A DNA stretch of 64,000 nucleotides from Faecalicatena orotica. GTDB lineage: Bacteria; Bacillota; Clostridia; Lachnospirales; Lachnospiraceae. Each line of letters starts with the position of its first letter. Position 1 is the first letter of the stretch. The notes below the pieces were generated by a model. It did no database searches, had not been told where the DNA came from, and saw only the letters and a program-made list of their open reading frames with translations. This document shows, one piece after another, positions 16,711-25,781 of this stretch. A program made the position numbers and the translations under genes. The stretch is from assembly GCF_003149245.1 (NCBI RefSeq), contig NZ_QGDL01000001.1, positions 585,089-649,088 of the forward strand. The letters run 5' to 3'.

Positions 16711-17865
16711 TTATGCTGATGCAGGATCTCCAAATATCCGCTCAGCCTCTTCCATGTTTTTCACAACAGGCACACCGAAAGGACAGCGCTCTTCACAGCT
16801 TTTACAGCCGATGCACTCATCCCCCTTATGAAGAAGCCCGTTATAATGTGAGCGGATAGACGCAGGCACCTGCCCAGGTGTAAGACGCGCTATATCGAGA
16901 TACTTGTTGACCGCGGCGATATCTATTTCAGACGGACAGGGCTGGCAGTGCCCGCAGTAGACACAGTTTCCCTGAAAGTCATTCCTCATGGTCGAAATTA
17001 CCTGTGAATAATCTTTTTTTTCTTCATCCAGATCGAAATAGCTGACCGCAGACTCCACTTCTTCTATCGTCTGTGCCCCTATCATGACACTTCCGACAGA
17101 CGGACGTGTCAGGGCATAATGGATGCACTGCGGTACAGTAAGCGGCTGTGCGAACGGTGTATGCTCTTTCGAAATCAGCTTCCCGCCGCCAAGTGACTTC
17201 ATTACTGTGATCCCTGCCTGCTTTGCACTGCAGATCCGGTAAAGTTCTGCCCGTTTCGGATCCAGCCCCCTGTATAATTTCACCCCCATATCAGTATCCA
17301 TATGGTCAAATATGGATTCTTCCGACGGAAGCATATCGAATGCCGGGTTGATACTGAACATCATCATTTCCGGGATTCCTGTATTGATCACTTTCGCCGC
17401 TGTGACCGGATTATGTGAACTGAATCCGATATGCCTGATATCGCCCTTTTCTTTCAGACGGACCACATAATCAATAAATTCCGTCTCAAAAACATCCTGA
17501 TAGTCTTTTTCTGTATCAATAAAAAACATCATGCCAAAATCTATGTAACCGAAAATATGAAGCATATCTTCGAAATATTTATTTACCGTCGGCAGGTCAC
17601 GACTGATATCGTACTGCTGATTCACGTCAGTAGAGCCGATGTGCCCCTGAATCATGACCTGGTCCCGCCTGTTCCCGACCGCCTTTGCGATATTCTCACG
17701 TATCTCCCGGCCCGGCATGAACACGTCAAATATGTTGATACCACTGTCAATGGCTGTATTGATTACCTCACTCACCTGTTGGTACGGTTTCCCGTCAAGG
17801 TTCTCACATCCCAGACCGATAGCGCTCACCTTTTTTCCTGTCTTTCCAAGTTCATTATAGTACAT
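16711..17865 (-). CDS. ferredoxin-type aldo/keto reductase homologue
   Basis: Aldo/keto reductase barrel (residues about 1-270) followed by a 4Fe-4S region with CVYCGHCQPCPSEID and CIGCKSCEERCPFG. Such proteins are usually oxidoreductases of unknown substrate that couple to iron-sulfur electron transfer. The usual tetrad looks degenerate: the Asp of FDVFMPG is present, but the Tyr, Lys and His expected after it (Y-G, TK and H of the standard motifs) do not align. I start it at ATG 17865, 8 nt after GGAGGAA; the ATG at 17871 is too close to it. DedA lies 51 bp upstream on the same strand, so the two may be co-transcribed. Confidence 0.85.
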   Translation of the reverse strand: MYYNELGKTGKKVSAIGLGCENLDGKPYQQVSEVINTAIDSGINIFDVFMPGREIRENIAKAVGNRRDQVMIQGHIGSTDVNQQYDISRDLPTVNKYFEDMLHIFGYIDFGMMFFIDTEKDYQDVFETEFIDYVVRLKEKGDIRHIGFSSHNPVTAAKVINTGIPEMMMFSINPAFDMLPSEESIFDHMDTDMGVKLYRGLDPKRAELYRICSAKQAGITVMKSLGGGKLISKEHTPFAQPLTVPQCIHYALTRPSVGSVMIGAQTIEEVESAVSYFDLDEEKKDYSQVISTMRNDFQGNCVYCGHCQPCPSEIDIAAVNKYLDIARLTPGQVPASIRSHYNGLLHKGDECIGCKSCEERCPFGVPVVKNMEEAERIFGDPASA

Positions 17866-17916
17866 ACACATTTCCTCCTGTCCGGGCAGTTTAAACTGCC
17901 CTCAAGCTTTTGTTTT

Positions 17917-18540
17917 TTATCCCTGTTCTTTACAGGCGATTTTCTTCCACATAAACCGTATAACAAGAAACAGGGCCGCAACAATCAGTACTGCTTTGAT
18001 AAACGCTGCATATTTCCCTATGTATACGAGCACCACTTCCCATGAGGCCCCCAGAACTGCCCCCAGTGACACAAGGATAATATTCCATACTGTGCTTCCG
18101 ATTACCGTATAAACCAGAAAGACCGGCATGCCAATGCCAGCCATTCCTGCCGGGACCGAGACGAGGCTCCGGATGATCGGAACACAGCGCCCCAGCAGAA
18201 TTGCCTTTTTCCCATGTTTATCAAACCATCCAATTGTCTTTTCCACATCTTCCTTTTCAAATCCAAGTATTTTAAAAAGTCTTCCCTTCGTCAAAGTCTC
18301 CAGACGCTCCGGATTTAACGCAGTCCCTACCCAGTACAATACAATTGCACCGATTGTAGAACCAAGTGTCGAGAAGATAATCACCCCCGGCACGGTAAGC
18401 CGCGTATAGGTCGTCATGAATCCCCCGAAAGTCAGAATCACCTCCGATGGGATCGGGGGAAAGATATTTTCCACCGCGATCAGAAAGCAGACTCCCAGAT
18501 ATCCAAACTGGTTCATGATCTGAATCATTAATTCCTGCAT
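17917..18540 (-). CDS. DedA family membrane protein
   Basis: Integral membrane protein of the VTT/SNARE-associated DedA family, implicated in lipid-carrier recycling (flippase-like), membrane homeostasis and drug tolerance in other bacteria. The family motifs ENIFPPIPSE (about 24-33) and GRCVPIIRSLVSVPAGMAG (about 117-135) are present, with TMs before, between and after. 207 aa is the normal length. GGGATGAG precedes the ATG. Confidence 0.9.
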   Translation of the reverse strand: MQELMIQIMNQFGYLGVCFLIAVENIFPPIPSEVILTFGGFMTTYTRLTVPGVIIFSTLGSTIGAIVLYWVGTALNPERLETLTKGRLFKILGFEKEDVEKTIGWFDKHGKKAILLGRCVPIIRSLVSVPAGMAGIGMPVFLVYTVIGSTVWNIILVSLGAVLGASWEVVLVYIGKYAAFIKAVLIVAALFLVIRFMWKKIACKEQG

Positions 18541-18647
18541 ATACTCATCCCTGATTTACATTATTATGTATCTTAAGTATATGTGGAATTTTGAGAATCA
18601 TTCCCTGCAAATTCATTTACACCGGGATGGTTCAGCATGCTGCATTT

Positions 18648-21584
18648 TCATTCTTCTGTGCCGTAAAATGTATAGCAGTTGCGTCCGGCATCTTTTGACC
18701 GGTACAGCGCCGTGTCCGCATGTTCAAGCAGAACCCCGAGGTCAAAACCGCTTATCATGGATGTTGTAACCCCGATACTTGCTGTAATTTGTACCTGGTA
18801 TTTCCCGTTACTGTAAATACAGCGCAGTTTTTCCCTGAGCCACTCTACTTTTCTGGTCAGCGCCTCCATCGTAATATCTTTCACGAGCACACAGAATTCA
18901 TCCCCTCCGAATCTGCCCACTACATCCTGGCTTGAAAAAATGGCCTTTAATGTCTGCGCAGCATCTTTTATCGCCTTATCCCCTTCCATATGCCCAAGCA
19001 GGTCATTGATATTCTTAAAATGATCCAGATCGACAAAAAGTACGGCACACTCTTCATCCAGATTCTGCCTTAGATATTCTTTTGACTCACGGCGGAATGC
19101 TTCTTTATTATACAGTCCGGTCAGTGGATCCATTCTGGACTTCTCTGCCAGATTCTTCTTTTCTCTCATATCCCGGTCCACATCCCGGATCAGCCCCAGT
19201 ATCTCCAGCGGATTACCTTCCGAATCCAGCATAATAAACTGGCTGACACTGCACCAGAGGGCCCGTCCGTCTGCCAGCATCAGGCGCACCGTTATATTCG
19301 TATCCTCAAGTCCATCCAGCGATTTTCTAAAGTTCTCCGTAAATGCCGCCTGATCTTCCGGATGGACACGCCATATGCTTAAAATCTCGGCCGCATCCAG
19401 TCGTTTATAGGTTTGCATAAGTCTCCAGCCAAACTTCCGGCAAAAAGACTCTGAAGTTTTAATTTCCTTTTGTGCAAATTGGATCTCATAAACGATCTGC
19501 TCCGTCTTGTCAATCAGCAGCTGGTGTTTTTGCTCCTCCAGTTTTAACTGCTCTTGTATCGCAACCTCCTGTGAAATATCCATGATCACACAATACAGTT
19601 TGATCAATCCCTGCTCATCAGCAGCAAGTGTCCCATTAAATAACGCTGGAATATAGGAGCCGTCCCGCCTTCGCACACGCAGCCTTAAAGAAACGGAACC
19701 TGCATCTCCCTCATCCGCCTTCTCCATAAGTCCGGCAAGCTGTTCTTTATCATCCTCATGGACATACATCACATAGTTATCCTGCCCTGGCTGTTTCATC
19801 CTGTCTGCATCATACTCCAGAAGATTCCAGAAGCCTTCGTTTGCATAGAGAAGGTGCAGTTCCCGGTCAGGCTGGAGAATCAATACACCGCCGTTTATAT
19901 TATTTGTAATATTCTCCAGCTGCTTTTCACTGTTTCTGAGTATTTCCAGATTTTTCTTTTTTATCCGCATGGAATATGCCGCTGCACAGCCTGCTGCAGC
20001 CAGTGCCGCTATAACGGCCATACACATATATTGATAGCGGTATATAAAATCTCCCAGTGTGAACTGGTAGCGTCTCTTTGTTGTCTGGTCGATCAGTATT
20101 TTCGATATCTCATCCTCGGTTATGTTATTGATTCCTTTGTTGATCACCTTTATAAGAAGTGGATTGGATAAATCCTCATCCAATGTATCATTGCCCGATT
20201 TATAAAGCACGGGAGACAGGCTCTGTGCATCACCGATGCCTTCTGCCGCCAGAGCATTCAGGCTTTCATATCTCGGTTTCTGGAGCAGACGGTCTATGGA
20301 ATACTGGTTATGCAGCATAGCATCCGCCTCCCCGGATTTCACAGCCTCCAGACATTGTTCCGGCGTCTCATAAGTCACAATATGAAAGGACGGATATGTA
20401 TTTTTAAGAACGGTTCCGAGTGTCTGGGAGCCTGATACAATTGCCAGCGTCAACTCTTTCTCTGTATCAAATTCTGTGTCCTTTTTACAAACAACTACTT
20501 TTTTTGCCTGGAAATAGGGACTGGACAGATGCACCCCCGGACTCTTCGCATTCACACTGTTATACTCCACGCAGGCAATCAGGTCAACGCCTTTCGCCCG
20601 CAGATCTTCATAAGTAACCTGTCCGGCGGGAAGTGCCTCGTATTTGAACTTCAATCCTGTATTTGCCGCCACCCGGTCCAGGATATCCCGGGTAATTCCT
20701 GCCGTCTCACCGCTCTCCTTATCCAGATAAGATACCGGATCCGTATTCACCGGGCATCCCACAATGAGTTCCCTCATCCCCTGTGCAAATTCGATCTCTT
20801 CTTTTGTCAGAATCTCTGCATCAAATACCGGGAAATATCTACTTCTCAGTTCCTGTTCAAACTGGGGCGATTCTACATCGATCTGATACATGGCCTCGTT
20901 CAGTCCGGACATAAGAACACGGTCATTCTTATTTGCCATAAAATAATATTGGGAAGTTCCAAATCTCCCCAGCAGGCTCATCGTTTTCTGCGTGCGCATG
21001 ATATTGTCCACAAGGGCATCGATCTCACCTGCATTCAATGCCTCCACCATAGACTCAAAGTCTTTATAGTACATAATATCAGGTGTGAATTGGTGCTCAC
21101 TGGCATAAGCTGCAAATGTCTCACTGTGGATAGACCCCTTTTCTACTCCAAACGTCATATGGGAAAATGCCTCAAAGTCTTCATAAATGCATTCATTCGT
21201 ATTCAAAGCCATGACTGCACCGTACGTCTTCCCCAGTGGAAGTGAGGAAAACAGGAACTCCGCATCCCTTTCTGTCGTAAACTGTGACGGAGAAAGAAGG
21301 TCGATCTCACCATTTCTGAGTGCCTCCATTCCCTTTTCCCAACTGGCAAGCCTGACATATTCTATGTTCCACCCGGTAATCTCTGATACCCTTGAAAGAT
21401 AATCTGCCTCATAGCCTTCTACTTCCCCGTTCTCATTTTCAGCATGGTAATTTTCCAGCGGATAATATCCGACTCTGACCGTCTCTCCCGATGCCACAGC
21501 AGCATGACTGTCAAATGCAGCAGACAGGACAAAACAGAAAACCAGTAATGTCAGCAGCACCACGCTATACTTCTTCCTTTTCAA
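18648..21584 (-). CDS. diguanylate cyclase with two extracellular solute-binding domains and PAS domains
   Basis: A 978-residue membrane receptor that should make c-di-GMP. Order: N-terminal membrane anchor/signal (YSVVLLTLLVFCFVLSAAF); SBP_bac_3-like domain 1 (about 35-260); SBP_bac_3 domain 2 (about 270-505); TM near 520-545; PAS-like domain (about 560-680); second PAS with linker (about 690-815); and GGDEF (about 825-970) with GRFGGDEFCVLV intact. The inhibitory-site position five residues before GGDEF reads SSQD, not RxxD, so product inhibition may be lost. I start it at TTG 21584 after a G-rich site; GTG 21596 is an alternative. Extracellular domains probably sense amino acids or other small ligands. 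The gene is single. Confidence 0.85.
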   Translation of the reverse strand: MKRKKYSVVLLTLLVFCFVLSAAFDSHAAVASGETVRVGYYPLENYHAENENGEVEGYEADYLSRVSEITGWNIEYVRLASWEKGMEALRNGEIDLLSPSQFTTERDAEFLFSSLPLGKTYGAVMALNTNECIYEDFEAFSHMTFGVEKGSIHSETFAAYASEHQFTPDIMYYKDFESMVEALNAGEIDALVDNIMRTQKTMSLLGRFGTSQYYFMANKNDRVLMSGLNEAMYQIDVESPQFEQELRSRYFPVFDAEILTKEEIEFAQGMRELIVGCPVNTDPVSYLDKESGETAGITRDILDRVAANTGLKFKYEALPAGQVTYEDLRAKGVDLIACVEYNSVNAKSPGVHLSSPYFQAKKVVVCKKDTEFDTEKELTLAIVSGSQTLGTVLKNTYPSFHIVTYETPEQCLEAVKSGEADAMLHNQYSIDRLLQKPRYESLNALAAEGIGDAQSLSPVLYKSGNDTLDEDLSNPLLIKVINKGINNITEDEISKILIDQTTKRRYQFTLGDFIYRYQYMCMAVIAALAAAGCAAAYSMRIKKKNLEILRNSEKQLENITNNINGGVLILQPDRELHLLYANEGFWNLLEYDADRMKQPGQDNYVMYVHEDDKEQLAGLMEKADEGDAGSVSLRLRVRRRDGSYIPALFNGTLAADEQGLIKLYCVIMDISQEVAIQEQLKLEEQKHQLLIDKTEQIVYEIQFAQKEIKTSESFCRKFGWRLMQTYKRLDAAEILSIWRVHPEDQAAFTENFRKSLDGLEDTNITVRLMLADGRALWCSVSQFIMLDSEGNPLEILGLIRDVDRDMREKKNLAEKSRMDPLTGLYNKEAFRRESKEYLRQNLDEECAVLFVDLDHFKNINDLLGHMEGDKAIKDAAQTLKAIFSSQDVVGRFGGDEFCVLVKDITMEALTRKVEWLREKLRCIYSNGKYQVQITASIGVTTSMISGFDLGVLLEHADTALYRSKDAGRNCYTFYGTEE

Positions 21585-21636
21585 ATTCCCCCACACCCTT
21601 CCCGTCTTCCGCCCGGATACAAGGCATTCTGAACTC

Positions 21637-21715
21637 AAAAAATGCCCCGCAGGACTGATATTTACAATGCTTATCTATTTCCATAGTATAGCATATTTTC
21701 TGTCCTGCGGGGCAT
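21637..21715 (-). terminator. long-loop terminator between the nucleotidyltransferase and GGDEF genes
   Basis: A perfect 14-bp, GC-rich stem (21642-21655 with 21702-21715) encloses a 46-nt loop and is followed on the minus strand by TTTTTT (21637-21642). It follows the NMN-adenylyltransferase-like gene and precedes the GGDEF gene in the same direction. TATACT in the loop resembles a -10 box, so an attenuated GGDEF leader is an alternative. Confidence 0.7.
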
Positions 21716-21750
21716 GTTATTTTCCCGTGAATCTCATAAACCAATAATAT

Positions 21751-22314
21751 TTAAATCTGGTCCTCTTCTTTTAATAATCCTGAAATTCTTTCATCTATCT
21801 TATGTGTTATAATGTACTCATAGGTCGCTTCCGGTACATACTGCCGCCACTGGCAGTTTCGGCCTATCGCCTGACGGATCATTGTAGAAGATATATGCTT
21901 CGGAATGTTTTCCCACAAAACCACGACCGGGTAGCCCATTTCCTCAATCCGGTCTTTTTTGCAGTATCCCCATTCGTCCAGAATCGTGATGAAATGACAG
22001 GCATCTTCCGGCACATAGCTTTTTATAAACTTAGGTCTTTCAATAGGATATGGTATGATATCGAATTCCTCCCTTTTTACCCCCGCTTCCAGCAAAGCAT
22101 TCCTAATGATACACATCCTTTCATAATATGTGCATGGGTTTGCCGCCCGCTTCCCCCTGTTCCTGTCCGCCTTTTCCTCATGACCCGGCACGCCATCCGG
22201 GGAAGTTATACCCACCAACAGGTAACTGCACTGATCTTTTGCACTTAATACATACTGTAAATGTTCCTTATGGAAGATCTGAAATCTTCCGCATACTACT
22301 CCTGTCTCAACCAT
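21751..22314 (-). CDS. nicotinamide-nucleotide adenylyltransferase-like nucleotidyltransferase
   Basis: Small cytidylyltransferase-fold enzyme. The first strand-loop GVVCGRFQIFHKEHL (about 7-21) matches the G-x-F-x-P/I-x-H-x-x-H nucleotidyl-transfer motif, and SSTMIRQAIG (about 150-160) is the ISSTxIR motif that contacts ATP. Together these suggest NMN or nicotinate-mononucleotide adenylylation for NAD supply, or another adenylylation, but the substrate is not decided by the sequence. It has 187 residues. It lies 75 bp after the hydrogenase-like gene on the same strand and may be co-transcribed with it. Confidence 0.8.
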   Translation of the reverse strand: MVETGVVCGRFQIFHKEHLQYVLSAKDQCSYLLVGITSPDGVPGHEEKADRNRGKRAANPCTYYERMCIIRNALLEAGVKREEFDIIPYPIERPKFIKSYVPEDACHFITILDEWGYCKKDRIEEMGYPVVVLWENIPKHISSTMIRQAIGRNCQWRQYVPEATYEYIITHKIDERISGLLKEEDQI

Positions 22315-22389
22315 GATTTCCTCCTTTATTCTTCCATTAGGCTATCACATTCCCTAACCGGCCCTCCTGTATCAATGCAATATAACATT

Positions 22390-23622
22390 TTATGAAAAGT
22401 CTCTTACCAGCAGTTCACTGTTCTCAATAAAATCTTCGACTGTTGTAAATCCCAGTTTCTCCAGCATCTTCATCACATACGGGTTCTCCAGCGGTGTGGC
22501 AAACAATGCCTGGTCACCATATTCATCCACGAATCTTTTTCCTTCGTCTTTATTAAGAATGGCTTTCGGTCCGCCTACACATCCTCCGGGGCACCCCATC
22601 CCCTCGAAGAAGTTTGCATCTGTTTCCTGATTCTGTATACGGCTGATCAGCGCCCTGCAGTCCTGAATCCCGTCGGCCTGTTCTGCCCTGACTTTGATCT
22701 TTCTGTCAGGACGAAGCTGCCTCTCCGTCTCCCTCACAGCCTCACTTACCCCGCCTGTCCGGGCATAGATTCTTCCTGCACGTGATGAGTGTTCCTTTTC
22801 CTGATCTTCCAGTTCCTCCGGATGGATATCCGCCGCTTCGAAAATATCCTGTACTTCCTGAAATGTGAGGACATAATCAACAGCACCGGCAACATCCTTT
22901 TCACGGGCTTCGCTCTTTTTTGCCAGACACGGGCCGGCAAAGACAGTCACCGCATCCGGGTGGAGAAGTTTGATCATGCGTCCGCAGGCGACCATCGGTG
23001 AAACAGCACCCGGTACATGCGGCATCAATTCCTTATACATCTTCCGGATCATGGCAATCCAGACAGGACAGCAGCAGCTCGTCAGCTGGTAATCCCCTTT
23101 TTCCAAAATATGCTTATCAAATTCCAGTGCTTCTTTCAGTGTCAGAATGTCTGCAAAAAGCGCGACCTCCACCATACCTGAAAAACCGAGTGCCCGAAAA
23201 GCCGTCCTTAGCTTTCCCGGTGTAACATTTTCTGTGAACTGGCCTAAGAATGCCGGTGCTACCATCATGTAGGCAGGCCCTTTGGCCTCTCTCACTGCCT
23301 TCATGGCCGGGAGTATATCCTTTCCCGCCGAGATATTATGGTTCTCGCATGCATCTATACAGACTCCGCAGCCGGTGCAAAGGTTTGGATTGATAAACAA
23401 TTTCCCGTCACTGCCCTCTTCTATGGCATCAAAAATACAACTGTTCTGGCACGCCCTCTCATATGCACAGTCCGTACACGGTTCATCAAACAGAACCGGG
23501 GCATTTCTTTCCGGATGCAGCAGACAATCCAGATGATATGGCTCGTATTCCGGCGGCAGAGGCGCCTTCAATGATACTTTCTGCGCCAGAATATCCCGAT
23601 AAAGCTCGTCAAATGTCTTCAT
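22390..23622 (-). CDS. [FeFe]-hydrogenase-like iron-sulfur protein
   Basis: 410 residues. The N-terminal part has two 4Fe-4S motifs: CTDCAYERACQNSC near 48-62 and CTGCGVCIDACE near 83-94. The hydrogenase large-subunit C-terminal domain carries H-cluster motifs: TSCCCPVW (L1, one Cys more than the usual TSCCPxW), GPCLAKKSE (L2) and GMGCPGGCVGG (L3), so the four expected Cys are present. It could be a simple sensory or electron-bifurcating-type hydrogenase, or an iron-sulfur protein of the HydA-like family with another role. No HydE/F/G maturases are in this window. AGGAG precedes the ATG. Confidence 0.83.
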   Translation of the reverse strand: MKTFDELYRDILAQKVSLKAPLPPEYEPYHLDCLLHPERNAPVLFDEPCTDCAYERACQNSCIFDAIEEGSDGKLFINPNLCTGCGVCIDACENHNISAGKDILPAMKAVREAKGPAYMMVAPAFLGQFTENVTPGKLRTAFRALGFSGMVEVALFADILTLKEALEFDKHILEKGDYQLTSCCCPVWIAMIRKMYKELMPHVPGAVSPMVACGRMIKLLHPDAVTVFAGPCLAKKSEAREKDVAGAVDYVLTFQEVQDIFEAADIHPEELEDQEKEHSSRAGRIYARTGGVSEAVRETERQLRPDRKIKVRAEQADGIQDCRALISRIQNQETDANFFEGMGCPGGCVGGPKAILNKDEGKRFVDEYGDQALFATPLENPYVMKMLEKLGFTTVEDFIENSELLVRDFS

Positions 23623-23733
23623 TCTCAGTTCTCCTAATCTCCCAAATCAAACATATGGAATATTATGGACAACCCGACAGAAAATATTCGCAGCACACTG
23701 TATAAAGCTGTTAAATTTAAAGCGCTCATATCA

Positions 23734-24517
23734 TTATCGGCCAGCAGATAAATTCTCCAGCCTTTTTCTCAATTCTGCAATCTGTTTTGCCTGTTCATTT
23801 ATCTGCTCTGCCTGTTCATTTATCTGCTCTGCCTGTTCATTTATCTGCTCTGCCTGTTCATTTATCAATTTCTCCTGTTCTTCAATCATATATTGTACTG
23901 TATTCCTGTCCAATTCCGCCAGTTCTTTTGAATACATCTGCATCACCCTTTCAATATGCCTCCAATTCGCTATCTATAATTTTATTGTGCATGTTTTCCT
24001 TAAAGATGTCAAGAGGGATGAGTATATACTCCTGCAGCGTTTCTAATTGGAGCATGGTATCGAATACCTGCTTTGATTTATGTATATAATGTTCCTTTAG
24101 CAAATGAAATTCCTGTGTGCTCTTTTCAAAAAACACAATTGTATATACGGTTTTGATATCCCGATATGTAAATTTATTTTTCCGTTCACTTTTCACCCGC
24201 TTATACTGTCTTAACAAAGTATCCGCCGAGTAACACGCCACCCTCTGACCTGGAAATGCATAACCGATTTTCTGGATTTCGATATTCGCAAGACTTCCAT
24301 CATCTAACTCAACAAGCATATCTGTGATCAAAAGGCTCTGCTCATCTGCTATCCTCACAGAGTCATTTGGCAGGACCTGGCATATCCTTACCTTTCTTTT
24401 TAAGATCAGTGATAAGATTTCTTCTAATCTTTCCGGATGATATTCCGAACTGAATATTTCCTTGAAAAATGAATCATATAACATCTTTACCCCTCTTGCT
24501 CCGGTACAGAAGTCCAA
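23734..24517 (-). pseudogene. PD-(D/E)XK transposase-like (Rpn/transposase family) remnant
   Basis: The segment 23951-24517 encodes the middle of a PD-(D/E)XK nuclease-family transposase (LDFCTGARG, FFKEIFSSEYHPERLEE, IANIEIQKIGYAFPG-type core, KTVYTIVFFEKS), ending in a stop after SELEAY. The C-terminal tail IERVMQMYSKELAELDRNTV continues at once in another frame (23734-23946 plus a few bases), so a deletion of roughly 100 codons and a frameshift lie at the junction near 23946-23952. Upstream no ATG or GTG starts the frame, which opens after a stop near 24588; the best start is TTG 24517. The tail contains a four-copy 21-bp repeat. Decayed, probably non-functional. Confidence 0.75.
23781..23864. 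repeat. 21-bp tandem repeat, four copies
   Basis: Four head-to-tail copies of a 21-bp unit (23781-23801, 23802-23822, 23823-23843, 23844-23864). Three are identical and the first differs at two bases. In the minus frame each codes the heptad INEQAEQ, giving a coiled-coil extension. 21 bp keeps frame, so copy number could vary without disrupting the frame. Confidence 0.9.
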
Positions 24518-24836
24518 AAATTCTTCCTGCTGCTCGTCCTTTACATCATTCTTTTGTTTTTCTAATTTACGGATTTAGCTTCGAAAACAAAGCACCGAAA
24601 TAAATAGAAATCTCATGGACTGAATAAGGCCAGAATGCCATCCATTTAAGATAGATTCAGACTACCACTTTCAGAAAAAGCAGTCAATATTTACTTTCTA
24701 AAATTTAAATAATAAAGTTTAAATATTTCTAAAATCAAAAAGGAAGCCTGCAGATGATCCTGCAAGGGGAATTGGGCCCCTTGCAGGTTTATCGTACTGA
24801 CTTCCTTAATTTAGCCAATTCAGGTTATTCCAAGAA
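24518..24836. other. intergenic stretch, no gene
   Basis: This 319-base interval holds the truncated upstream end of the transposase remnant (to about 24588), an AT-rich stretch with an imperfect ATTTAAA/TTTAAAT dyad near 24702-24724, and the strong hairpin at 24731-24807. I see no RNA gene or further coding sequence. Confidence 0.6.
24731..24807 (-). terminator. terminator after the first degV gene
   Basis: A perfect 11-bp stem (24759-24769 with 24777-24787) lies within an outer 7-bp stem AAGGAAG/CTTCCTT (24740-24746 with 24801-24807), followed on the minus strand by a T-rich tail. It sits 30 bp after the degV stop codon. Confidence 0.8.
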
Positions 24837-25727
24837 CTAATGTGTCCTTTTCTCCCCCCAGAAAAACAGTGCCACCGTGCCCGGCCCTGTATGGCTTCCT
24901 ATCGTTGTTCCCACGCTGTTGATTACGACTTTCCCCTGAAGCTTTGGGAACCGTGATTCAATCATATCTGCCACTTTCCGTGCATCCTCATAACAGTCCG
25001 AGTGCGATATGAAGCACTTCTTTGAATAATCCAGACCGCCTTCTGCAAAGAGCTCCATCTTATTCACGATCTCTTTGATTACTTTTTTCTTCCCCCTGAT
25101 CTTAAACCGGGGAATCAGGCGTCCCTCATCATCCATATTTAAAAGTGGGCAGATGTCCAGAGCGGTTCCAAACCATCCTGAAACCTTCGAAATTCTTCCG
25201 CCTTTTACATAAAATGTAAGATCTGAAGAGAAAAACCAGTGATGCAGGTTGAGCCGGTTTTCTTCCACCCAGCTGTAAACCTCATCTATACCCATGCCTT
25301 CATCACGAAGATCTGCCAGCCGGTCCATAAGCAGTCCGTAACCGGAAGATGCACCGAACGAATCTACAATATAAATCTTTCGTTCCGGAAATTCCTCTTC
25401 CAGCTCCTCTTTTGCTGTCATGGCTGAATTGATAACACCCGATATCCCCGAAGACAGGCAGACATGCAGGATGTCTTTGCCCTGTTTGAGAAAACCACGG
25501 AAATACTCTATAAATTCCCCGGCATTCACCTGAGAGGTTTTCGTATCTGCCCCTTCCTTCATCTTCGTATAGAAATCTTTAAATGGCATGCTCTGTCCTA
25601 AGTCATCCGCATATTCAACGCCGTCCATATAATAGTGAAAACAGATAAATGATATATCACGGGCTTTGAAATGCTCCGGTGACAAGTCAGCAGTAGAACA
25701 ACAGCTTAATACATAATCTCCCATCAT
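24837..25727 (-). CDS. DegV family fatty-acid-binding protein
   Basis: Cytoplasmic DegV-fold protein (296 aa). The family binds fatty acids and delivers them to the FakA kinase in Gram-positives; no FakA gene is in this window. Start motif VLSCCSTADLSPEH, ligand-pocket residues near SQVNAGEFIEYF, and the C-terminal HTGPGTVALFF are all typical. GGAGAGGAAAT precedes two adjacent ATGs. It has its own TTGACA-N17-TAAGAT promoter and a strong terminator. It is a paralogue of the plus-strand DegV at 34.6 kb, only about 25% alike by eye. Confidence 0.9.
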   Translation of the reverse strand: MMGDYVLSCCSTADLSPEHFKARDISFICFHYYMDGVEYADDLGQSMPFKDFYTKMKEGADTKTSQVNAGEFIEYFRGFLKQGKDILHVCLSSGISGVINSAMTAKEELEEEFPERKIYIVDSFGASSGYGLLMDRLADLRDEGMGIDEVYSWVEENRLNLHHWFFSSDLTFYVKGGRISKVSGWFGTALDICPLLNMDDEGRLIPRFKIRGKKKVIKEIVNKMELFAEGGLDYSKKCFISHSDCYEDARKVADMIESRFPKLQGKVVINSVGTTIGSHTGPGTVALFFWGEKRTH

Positions 25728-25781
25728 ACATTTCCTCTCCTATCCTATATTTTCATGGCTAAAAGCAGCCTCATAAGTATG

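Noticed and set aside
20529-21245. A plus-strand frame over the GGDEF gene's binding domain
   Set aside because: It runs opposite to a full-length multi-domain receptor and shows no domain or start signal.
23781-23864. A CRISPR array
   Set aside because: The repeats are adjacent with no spacers and code for heptads.
23734-23946. A separate 70-codon coiled-coil gene
   Set aside because: Its sequence is the known C-terminal tail of the PD-(D/E)XK transposase family, in a shifted frame after a deletion, so it is part of the pseudogene.
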